Positions 24,528-31,383 of a stretch of DNA of 37,974 nucleotides are shown here, piece by piece. Source of the DNA: a virus. The translations under genes were made by a program, and so were the position numbers. The notes under the pieces were generated by a model that ran no database searches, was not told the DNA's origin, and was given only the letters and a program-made list of their open reading frames with translations. The number at the start of each line of letters is the position of its first letter. The stretch's first letter is position 1. The stretch lies in the IMG/VR virus record IMGVR_UViG_3300005538_000221, positions 1 through 37,974 of that record. The stretch is one strand, 5' to 3'.

Positions 24528-26837
24528 TCACTTCGCCGATTTGGCCTGCGCCTCCGCCTTCCGCGCTGCGTCGAATTTCACAAAGTAGTCGTAGACGTGC
24601 GGCCAATCCTTCTGAAACGTATCGTCTCCCTTATGATTGGCGTCCCTGAAATAATACCGCGCGAAACCTTCCGCGAAGGTTTCTTCGCGCCCGCTATATC
24701 CGCTCTGCAGATAGTACCTGTCGGTAGGATTCGTCGCGGTCGCCTCGTTGTCGGTGGTCATATTCGGCTTGTCCAGATCGTAGGCCTTCTTGAAATCGTC
24801 TTGATGTGAAGGAAAGCCGTTCAGATAGTCATACGCATGGCCGGTTTCGTGCTTCGTGACGTCGATGCTGCCGTCGCCCTCGGGAAGCCCGTGCCGCGTT
24901 CCTATGATGACCCACTTTCTTTGCGGATTGTATTGCGAGTCCGCGTCACCCCAGTCCAGCTTGCCATCGTTGGCGTTATTTTGGGCGTTGTTGGTCTCGC
25001 CGTCGTTCCATCCCCCCGGCTCATGCCTGAGCAGGTCTTGGTTGTCTCTATATTTTTTGTTGTCCTCGTCGGTGAAGGCCTGGTCGGGCGAATCCGGCAC
25101 CACGACCCATTGGGCGCCGTTCTTCACCAGATTGCCGGTGATGTAGTCCGGAAGCTGTTGGACGGAGTTCGTGACTTCGTCGAGGTCGCCGATACGCGAG
25201 CCGCCGGTCTCGGACGGCAGCATCACCCGGAACTGCGTCTGTACGCCGTTGAGCGGGATCGTCTGGAAGCTGCTGGTTTCGCCGCTGTCGGCCTGCGTCG
25301 TGGCGCTGGGTCCTGAAGCGGAAGCGTGGGTCGAAGGTGGCGGCGGAGGCGGAGGAACGCCGCCCTCGCCGCGGCCGGCATCCGGCGCCCCCACGAGATT
25401 CATGTTCTTCAGCGCCCGCGTATCGGCGTCGATCTCCGCCGCGTCCCCGTACACGGCATGACCGATCTCGTGACGCAGATGCTCCTCCAGGTTTCGCGCA
25501 AGCGGCAGCGCGGTGGTGCGGGTCTGGCCGGCGTCGTCCTTGTAATCGATGGACACGGTGCCGTCCGTGTATCCCGGATCGATGGATCCGGCGAACAGCG
25601 TGGTCTTGTGCGAATTCAGTTTCGAATCCGCGCCGACCTCCTGATAGTGCTTGTCGCGATTGTTGTACAAGAAGGCCGTTTGCTCCTCCAACGACTTGAA
25701 ATAATGCGCCGTCGACGGATCGAACTCGCTGCCCTTGTCCTTGGTGACCTTGGGTATGTCCACCACGTATCGATCGTCCAAGGTGATGGTGTCCTTGTCC
25801 AGGGTGTACGACCCGTCCGGATTCCCAGTCGCCCCCAGCGCCGTCATCTGGTCGTCGAGCGCTCTCTCGCGCGCTCCCGGCGTCATGCCGTGCACCTCCG
25901 CGCTCCCCTTGATCTTGTGCACGATGGTGTTGAGCGTGGGCCGCTGCGCGGCATGGGGCGGCGGATCGATCACCGTCGGTCCGGCGAGATTCAACTTCTC
26001 CAGCCCCCAGGTATCGGCCGCCTCCTCCGCCGCGTCCCCGTACACGGCATGGCCGATCTCGTGATAGATGTCCTCCGCCAGATTTTGTGAAAGCGGCAGC
26101 GCATAGGTGCCGATGTCGCCGGCGTCGTCCGTATAGTAGTTGAAACGCACGGTGCCGCTCGAGTATCCGGAATCGACGGACCCCGCATAGAGGGTGGTCT
26201 TGCGGGAATTGAGCGGCGACATCGCGCCGACCTCGCCGTAGCCGCTGTTCCTGGGATCGGCGAGGAACGCTCTTTCCTGTTCCAACGTGTCGAAATAATG
26301 CGCCGTGTCCGGATCCCATACGCTGCCGCCATGGGCGTCGATCTTCGGCTTGTCCAGCACATAGCGATTGTCGAAGGTGATGGTGTCGCGGTCCAGGCTG
26401 TACGTGCCGTCCATATTCCTGGCCGCCCCCAGCGCCGTCATCTGGGCGTCGAGGGTGTCGGCACGGCTGTCCTTGGACATGCCGTGCGTCTCCAGGGTCC
26501 CGACGATCTTGTGCGCGGCGGTATGGGCGGCACCGCTGACATGAAGCGTGGCGCCGCTGGCGCGGGTGCTGACGCGCGCGCCGGGCGGCATGTTGTGGAA
26601 CTGCACGCTGATCTCGTCTTCGGCCTGGCCGGGGATGTCGTCGGCGCCGTGCTCCTGCACCGGCGACGCGCGCAGGGAAGGCGACGCGTGCAAAGGCGCG
26701 ACGTCGGCCGGGCGGGCTTGCGAGATCTGATCGTACAAATTCCAGAGCACGACGCCCGGATCGAGCAGCGTGCGCAGGATGTTGCCGGGCAGGCTCGGCA
26801 GCGCTCTCGGAAGCGTCGCGTCGATGCCGGAAGCCAT
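24528..26837 (-). CDS. Tape-measure-tip-linked metalloprotease effector
   Basis: A 769-residue protein; start 26837 has AAAGGA about 7 nt upstream. Residues about 10-103 (LPSLPGNILRTLLDPGVVLW, then EISVQFHNMPPGARVSTRASG) match the C-terminal segment of the tape measure. Two tandem domains of about 197 residues follow (about 108-288 and 306-484), each with HEIGHAVYGDAAE (259-263 and 456-460 for HExxH) and a later Glu/Asp as a possible third zinc ligand. After a Pro-rich linker (PPPPPPP, 495-501), the last domain has HETGHAYDYLNGF (663-667) and REETFAEGFARYYF (717-730), the HExxH...ExxFAE layout of anthrax lethal factor-type (ATLF) proteases. It is probably a zinc-dependent toxin delivered by the tail. 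Its target is unknown. Confidence 0.85.
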   Translation of the reverse strand: MASGIDATLPRALPSLPGNILRTLLDPGVVLWNLYDQISQARPADVAPLHASPSLRASPVQEHGADDIPGQAEDEISVQFHNMPPGARVSTRASGATLHVSGAAHTAAHKIVGTLETHGMSKDSRADTLDAQMTALGAARNMDGTYSLDRDTITFDNRYVLDKPKIDAHGGSVWDPDTAHYFDTLEQERAFLADPRNSGYGEVGAMSPLNSRKTTLYAGSVDSGYSSGTVRFNYYTDDAGDIGTYALPLSQNLAEDIYHEIGHAVYGDAAEEAADTWGLEKLNLAGPTVIDPPPHAAQRPTLNTIVHKIKGSAEVHGMTPGARERALDDQMTALGATGNPDGSYTLDKDTITLDDRYVVDIPKVTKDKGSEFDPSTAHYFKSLEEQTAFLYNNRDKHYQEVGADSKLNSHKTTLFAGSIDPGYTDGTVSIDYKDDAGQTRTTALPLARNLEEHLRHEIGHAVYGDAAEIDADTRALKNMNLVGAPDAGRGEGGVPPPPPPPSTHASASGPSATTQADSGETSSFQTIPLNGVQTQFRVMLPSETGGSRIGDLDEVTNSVQQLPDYITGNLVKNGAQWVVVPDSPDQAFTDEDNKKYRDNQDLLRHEPGGWNDGETNNAQNNANDGKLDWGDADSQYNPQRKWVIIGTRHGLPEGDGSIDVTKHETGHAYDYLNGFPSHQDDFKKAYDLDKPNMTTDNEATATNPTDRYYLQSGYSGREETFAEGFARYYFRDANHKGDDTFQKDWPHVYDYFVKFDAARKAEAQAKSAK

Positions 26838-27029
26838 GGCGCATCCTTTCCCGTCCCGGTGTTGCTTGATTAGGCAGCAGCCCGCGCGGTCAATTGGGCG
26901 ACGGTCGGGGTCTGTTCCGTTCCTCGAATTCCGCGCAGTCCCGGCCTTCGGATTCGCCCGATATTCTCGTCGTCGCGAAAGACAAGAGATCGCCGACCGC
27001 AAACACGTAGAACACCACGGGCCGCCCAC

Positions 27030-27356
27030 CTAAGCAGGACGAATGGAAGGATCGTTTCGATCGAACCAACCCCGGGCATTCCCCGAAAAAACCAAGACGA
27101 TCGCGGCCAGCCTCAAGATCGAGATCCCTCCCATGTAGATGAAGGCGTCTGTGATGTCGGCTTGTCGCGTGGCGTCGCGCAGTTCCGGCGGCAATCTCGC
27201 CATCATGGAAATATGGTGAGCGCTTGGAAACACGAGGAACCAGATCCCCGCCGAAACCATGAGCGCTGCGGTCCCGACGGTGAGCCACCAGAAGATTCGA
27301 ATGCGAGACGGCGTCCCCGGCGATCCCTCGAAAAGCTCGCAGCAGGCATACCACAC
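27030..27356 (-). CDS. Small membrane protein between the two effectors (possible immunity)
   Basis: A hydrophobic protein with at least two membrane spans (about FWWLTVGTAALMVSAGIWFLVF and YMGGISILRLAAIVLVFSG), ending near NDPSIRPA. I place the start at a GTG at 27356, just after the upstream effector stop at 27371, giving 108 residues. An ATG at 27473 would force a 100-nt overlap and has no ribosome-binding site. It is not recognised as a family and has no counterpart in Mu-type tail clusters. Position directly after an effector gene suggests a membrane immunity protein, but the evidence is contextual only. Confidence 0.55.
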   Translation of the reverse strand: MWYACCELFEGSPGTPSRIRIFWWLTVGTAALMVSAGIWFLVFPSAHHISMMARLPPELRDATRQADITDAFIYMGGISILRLAAIVLVFSGNARGWFDRNDPSIRPA

Positions 27357-27370
27357 GCGACGTTCAGCCG

Positions 27371-28573
27371 CTATTGCTTGCGCTTGTTGGGAGGCACGTA
27401 AAAGTCTCCGTACCCTACATCGCGAAATAGCGCCTCCTCTTCGGTGTCCGTCGTTCCGTTCAAACCACTCCAAGGAACGAACGCGACGTTATACTCGTAC
27501 TTGTCGAAATCTCTCCTCTCCTTGAAAAGCGAAGGGAAACTCAGGAAATACTTCCCTGTCGGAGAGGAGTGGAATTCGTCTATGGCGTCTCCGGCGCTCG
27601 GGGGGTTGTCGTCGTCCGGGGCGTGCAGGAAAGTACGCGTAGCTTTCGACCTGAAAAGCACGAAGTCTTCCTGCATTTGATGGAACGAGGGCTTGCGAAT
27701 GCCTTCGGCGTCGGGTGGCCCCCACTGATCTTCCGGCGGCACTTGGTCAGCCGGATCGGTCGAGAAGTCGCCTTTCTTGAACTTTTCCCGATCCACCTTG
27801 ATGACGGTTCCGTCGATGCGATTCACGATGACGACGGGACCGCTCGGGTCGCGCACAGGCAAAACGGAGCGCTGGAGATTCTTGAGCGCCTGCGGATCCT
27901 TTGTGACCGTGGTCGTGTAATCGTTCTTGAACAGCGCCCGATCCACCGTGAATTCGGTTTTGTGACCGTCAAAGTGGCTGACGACGGTGACCGGACCTTT
28001 CTGCTCCTGCACCGGCTCACTCGGCGCGACGGCACCTTGGAGCTTCTTGCGCCCCTCCGGAGTGATTTCGGTCGTGTAGCCGTCTTTTCGGCTCACGACG
28101 GCCAATTTGCCGTCCGGATCCACCCAACCGCTTCGAGCTTTGTCGAAGTGCAAGCCTGCCGGCGCGCTTGAAGGGCCGGAAGAACTTCTCGACGCGGAGG
28201 CGGAGACCGCGGCGGCGGCGGCGGGCGGCGGCTCATGGGAGAAGCTCGTCCCCCACAGCGCGCTCCCGGCATCGTCTCTGCCGGCATCGAGCTGGAACGC
28301 GGTGCCGCTGGCGCGGGTGCTGATGCGCGTGCCGGCCGGCGCGTTGTCGAAGCGCACGCTGATCTGCCCCTGCGGCTTTCTGGGGGCGGCTTGCTCATGC
28401 GGCGCCGGCGCGCGCACGGAAGGCTGTGCGTGCGCGGCGGGCGCCGGATTGGCTTTCGAGATTTGATCGAACGAATTCCACAGCGCGATGCTCTGGTCCA
28501 GGAACGTGCGCAGGAGGGCGTCGGGCAGGCTCGGCAGCGCCTTTACGGGCGTCTTGGCGGTGTCGAGAGCCAT
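27371..28573 (-). CDS. Tape-measure-tip-linked putative effector, unknown C-terminus
   Basis: A 400-residue protein; start 28573 has GAGGAA 6 nt upstream and lies 8 nt after the tape measure stop. Residues about 10-97 (LPSLPDALLRTFLDQSIALW, ISVRFDNAPAGTRISTRASG) parallel the tape measure C-terminus and the N-terminus of the metalloprotease effector. An Ala/Ser/Pro-rich linker (about 112-138) is followed by three degenerate repeats (KLAVVSRKDGYTTEIT; PVTVVSHFDGHKTEFTV; PVVIVNRIDGTVIKV; about 156-262). The unrecognised C-terminal domain (about 295-400) contains SPTGKYFLSFPSLFKERRDF and GYGDFYVPPNKRK. The same delivery-plus-variable-end layout as its neighbour suggests a tail cargo protein. No catalytic motif is visible. 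Confidence 0.8.
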   Translation of the reverse strand: MALDTAKTPVKALPSLPDALLRTFLDQSIALWNSFDQISKANPAPAAHAQPSVRAPAPHEQAAPRKPQGQISVRFDNAPAGTRISTRASGTAFQLDAGRDDAGSALWGTSFSHEPPPAAAAAVSASASRSSSGPSSAPAGLHFDKARSGWVDPDGKLAVVSRKDGYTTEITPEGRKKLQGAVAPSEPVQEQKGPVTVVSHFDGHKTEFTVDRALFKNDYTTTVTKDPQALKNLQRSVLPVRDPSGPVVIVNRIDGTVIKVDREKFKKGDFSTDPADQVPPEDQWGPPDAEGIRKPSFHQMQEDFVLFRSKATRTFLHAPDDDNPPSAGDAIDEFHSSPTGKYFLSFPSLFKERRDFDKYEYNVAFVPWSGLNGTTDTEEEALFRDVGYGDFYVPPNKRKQ

Positions 28574-28581
28574 GTCGTTCC

Positions 28582-30450
28582 TCAGAACGCGAATTGCGCG
28601 CCGGTCTCGACTTGCGTGCCGATGCCGGTGGAGCGGGGGCCGATATGCGTGCCGGACGGCAGGTTGTCGAAACGCACGCGGATCTCGGCCTGGGTCTTGG
28701 TGGGGATGTTGGCGGCACCTTGCCGGCGCGGCTGCGGCGAGCGCCCGGCAGGCGGCGCGTGCAGGCGCACGGAGGACCGCGCGGGAGGCGCCGGGATATG
28801 CGGCCGCGAAGCTCTCGGTAGCGCCTTGCGCGCGTGCCACAGAGCGCTCGCCTGGTCGACGACTTCCCCCAGCTGATCGCCGATGACGGGCATCGCGCCG
28901 ATGACATCGTTGCGCAAGATGTCCCAGCCGATTTGCTTCCAGGTCCTCGGCGGCGGCGGCTTCACGCCCGGAGGCAGCTCGACGCCGCGGATCTTGTTGA
29001 TGGCATGACCCAGCTTCTCCACATCTTGATGCTCCGCGTCGCGGTCTTTCTGAAGCCTGTCCCAGCCGAGCCTGATCGCGGATGCGGTGAAGTCGGCCCA
29101 GGGATGCCAGCCTTTCGCCGTGTCGCCGCGCATCTCGGTTCGAACGGTGTGATAGAAGTCACTGGCTGCGTTGCCGATGTCGCGGAAGAACTTCTTTGTT
29201 TCCTTCGGATGGTAGTAGGCATAGGCGCTGCCGCCGATGAGGCCCGCCAGCGCCGCGCCTGCCCACACCCAGGGACCGCCTCTGGCGATGAGGCCCGGGC
29301 CGACTCTCTCCGCCTGCGCGATCGCAACCCGTTCGAGCCCCGCCTCTCCGGCCTCGACGGCGGCCCTTCCTCCGCCGCGGATACCGATCCTCTCGAGCCA
29401 GCCGGGGATTTTCTTCTCCAGCCAGGGAATTTTCTTTTCCGCCCACGGGAAGATGCGGTTTTCGACGAGGTCCAGCCCCTTCGTCGCGAGCGCCCTGCCC
29501 CAAGGAGTCTTGGTGAAGAACAATCTGGCGGCGGCGAGAACGGGCTTTCCGCCATAGGCATTCGCCGTGCTCCAGGCATCCCATGCCGCCTGGCCGAGAT
29601 CGCCTCTGCCCTTCTTCCAGTCGCGGTTGCGGACATCGTTCCAAAGATTATAGCCATCGCCGAGGAGCATGAGCGGACTGATGAACTTGTCGGCCCGGCG
29701 CATGTACGTGTTCACTCTCTCGCCGACCTTCAGGACGGTGTTGAGGAACCGGGCTTGACGCGGATGGGTCTTCAGATAGGCCTGCGCCAGATCGATGCCG
29801 CCGATGGCCGCGGCCTTTCCCTTGGCCCACCATTGGTGAATGAACTGCGCCGATTTCAGGTATTTGCTGGCGTGAAGGAAGTCCTTGATCTGGCCGCGGT
29901 GCTCAACGGCGAAGTCCCAGGCGTTCTTCACCCACTTCCCGGGCTTCAGCCAAGCCTTGTAGTCCTTGTATCCGTGATAGGCGTCCCATGCGTGTCGGTC
30001 GAGCCAATTTCCTTTTTCCGGATACGGTCCGAGCACGACGTCGTGCAGATGCTGGCCCTCCCATCTGAGCGTGTGCGCGTCGCGATTGATCTCGCCGCCC
30101 ACGAAGCGCGCGGCAGCGAGAGCGCGTTGCGCCCATTGGTGCTGCAACAGAGCGCCTTCGGCACCGCGGATCACGGCCCTGGGATGGTTGGCGAGAAAGC
30201 GCACGACCCGAAGCAGGTCGGCGCCTTTGTCTACGAACTGGCGTGTCGTATGCTTGACCTCGGACGCAACGCGCATGGCGCCCAGCGCCGGCGGCATCAG
30301 CCCTGCGTTGAGGTCTCCCGCCGTGATGCGGGCGCCGGTCAGCCGGTCGAAACGCGCGACCGCATTGCCGAGCATGTCGAAGACGCCGTCGAGCATGGAA
30401 GGCTGACGCCTGTTCGCCGGCGGCGCCATGACGGCGATAGCGGAAGCCAT
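28582..30450 (-). CDS. Tape measure protein
   Basis: A 622-residue, mainly helical protein in the tape measure position: after the frameshifted chaperone and before the hub genes. It would set tail length (at the usual about 0.15 nm per residue, up to about 90 nm) and fill the tube before firing. Visible parts are a helical N-terminal half rich in Trp/His/Lys, a hydrophobic segment (WVWAGAALAGLIGGSAYAYY, 394-413) that could enter a target membrane, a Pro-rich region (about 494-575), and a C-terminal tip (AEIRVRFDNLPSGTHI, 588-603, then VETGAQFAF). That tip pattern, F-x-N-x-P-x-G, is common at phage tape measure C-termini. It is much smaller than many, and the sequence is diverged, so identification leans on position and tip. 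Confidence 0.8.
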   Translation of the reverse strand: MASAIAVMAPPANRRQPSMLDGVFDMLGNAVARFDRLTGARITAGDLNAGLMPPALGAMRVASEVKHTTRQFVDKGADLLRVVRFLANHPRAVIRGAEGALLQHQWAQRALAAARFVGGEINRDAHTLRWEGQHLHDVVLGPYPEKGNWLDRHAWDAYHGYKDYKAWLKPGKWVKNAWDFAVEHRGQIKDFLHASKYLKSAQFIHQWWAKGKAAAIGGIDLAQAYLKTHPRQARFLNTVLKVGERVNTYMRRADKFISPLMLLGDGYNLWNDVRNRDWKKGRGDLGQAAWDAWSTANAYGGKPVLAAARLFFTKTPWGRALATKGLDLVENRIFPWAEKKIPWLEKKIPGWLERIGIRGGGRAAVEAGEAGLERVAIAQAERVGPGLIARGGPWVWAGAALAGLIGGSAYAYYHPKETKKFFRDIGNAASDFYHTVRTEMRGDTAKGWHPWADFTASAIRLGWDRLQKDRDAEHQDVEKLGHAINKIRGVELPPGVKPPPPRTWKQIGWDILRNDVIGAMPVIGDQLGEVVDQASALWHARKALPRASRPHIPAPPARSSVRLHAPPAGRSPQPRRQGAANIPTKTQAEIRVRFDNLPSGTHIGPRSTGIGTQVETGAQFAF

Positions 30451-30451
30451 G

Positions 30452-30628
30452 TCAGCGACCTTCCTCGTTCCAGCGTTCCAGGATGCGGTTGATCACGGGA
30501 ACGGCGCGTTCCACCTCGGCGAACGACCAGTCGAACACCGACAGGTCGTGATAGGTGAGCGCGAGCGCGTGGTAGCGCTCTAGGAGCTCGTTTCCGTCCC
30601 AGCTTTTTCCTGGGTCTTCGACTGTCCG
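30452..30628 (-). CDS. Frameshift extension of tail assembly chaperone
   Basis: This -1 frame segment adds 58 residues (from RTVEDPGKSWDGNELLERYHA to the stop) to the first 92 residues of the chaperone, giving a predicted fusion of 150 residues. It has no convincing start codon of its own. It contains a conserved-looking YHDLSVFDWSFAEVERAVPVINRILERW helix. Expression by programmed -1 frameshifting at 30628-30634 would yield the usual short and long chaperone pair (compare lambda G and GT). Its stop lies 1 nt before the tape measure start. Confidence 0.75.
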   Translation of the reverse strand, partial: RTVEDPGKSWDGNELLERYHALALTYHDLSVFDWSFAEVERAVPVINRILERWNEEGR

Positions 30629-30903
30629 AAAAAACCGTCGATCACTCCCACGCAGGCGAAGAAGTCCTCGGCGCAGAGCGCGTCGACCGAAGGCATCGGG
30701 ATCTGCGCGCACTCGCTGACGTAGCGGGCGTAGGAGTCCATATCGAGCAGCATCACCGCCTCGCCGCTGTCGGCGCGCTGGATCTTGGTCGGCGCGCCGC
30801 AGCGGCGGATGGTGGCCCCGTTGGGCTTCTTGAAGTTGAGCGTGGTGAGGTCCCTGCCGTGCGCCGCGATGGGCTCGGCAAGGACAAGGGTGACGGTATC
30901 CAT
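30580..30903 (-). CDS. Tail assembly chaperone (Mu gp41-like), short form
   Basis: A 107-residue protein. The segment TLNFKKPNGATIRRCG (21-36) is typical of the phage tail assembly chaperone family found between tube and tape measure genes (Mu gp41/P2 gpE-like). These chaperones bind the tape measure and recruit tube subunits, and are absent from the finished particle. The zero-frame product ends TQEKAGTETSS after the slippery site. The gene lies 45 nt after the tail tube gene. Confidence 0.85.
   Translation of the reverse strand: MDTVTLVLAEPIAAHGRDLTTLNFKKPNGATIRRCGAPTKIQRADSGEAVMLLDMDSYARYVSECAQIPMPSVDALCAEDFFACVGVIDGFFGQSKTQEKAGTETSS
30628..30634 (-). promoter_or_regulatory. Slippery heptamer T_TTT_TTC for -1 frameshift
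   Basis: On the minus strand the zero-frame codons GGT TTT TTC contain T TTT TTC, a classical X-XXY-YYZ slippery heptamer. A -1 slip moves translation from ...VIDGFF into RTVEDPGK..., an open frame that reaches 30452. The zero-frame stop is 47 nt farther on. Confidence 0.7.
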
Positions 30904-30948
30904 GGCTTTCTCCTTAAGTGGGACGCTGGCTTAGGGAAGAAGACCGTG

Positions 30949-31320
30949 TCAGCTCGACGGCTGCTCGATGACCCGCGTGAACTCGAGCTCGAGGGCGTAT
31001 TTGCCCTCCTCGGTGCTCGAACTGACGAGGCCCTTGACCCATCCGTCGTAGCCGATGACGACCTTGCCGTTGGCGAGCGACAGCGTGGCCACCGAGACCT
31101 GGGACTGCTGCAGCGACTGGATCGAGATGCCGCCGAAATCCGACACCTCGCCCTTCATCGACGGCACCACGGGCCGCTCGATATAGCCGTGCACGCCGTC
31201 CTGTCCGGCGACGCCCGTGCGCGCGCTCAGGTTGGGCGTGTATTCCCAGCTCCCGCGCGCGGGATACTGGATGCCGTTGATCATGAGGAAAAGCGTACCG
31301 CCGATGCGTTGTCCGGCCAT
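30949..31320 (-). CDS. Tail tube protein (Mu gpM-like)
   Basis: A 123-residue protein matching the size and sequence style of the Mu-type tail tube (MAGQRIGGTLFLMINGIQYPARGSWEYTPN, KGEVSDFGGISIQSLQQSQVSVATLSLANGK). It stacks in hexameric rings to form the inner conduit of the contractile tail. Position directly after the sheath gene is diagnostic. The length is normal and no insertion is seen. Any cargo held in the particle must fit inside the lumen built by this protein. Confidence 0.93.
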   Translation of the reverse strand: MAGQRIGGTLFLMINGIQYPARGSWEYTPNLSARTGVAGQDGVHGYIERPVVPSMKGEVSDFGGISIQSLQQSQVSVATLSLANGKVVIGYDGWVKGLVSSSTEEGKYALELEFTRVIEQPSS

Positions 31321-31383
31321 GTTTCACTCCTTGTCGGCGGACATTTCCGCCTTCTTGAAAAGATTGGTGGGAAGAAGCTTCGC

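Noticed and set aside
26890-27354. A 154-codon minus-strand frame overlapping the small membrane protein
   Set aside because: Its translation is His/Arg-rich and lacks structure, whereas the competing frame encodes clear membrane spans.
30452-30712. An independent 86-residue gene between the tail chaperone and tape measure
   Set aside because: Its first part overlaps the chaperone out of frame and has no ribosome-binding site; the downstream part is better explained as the -1 frameshift extension.
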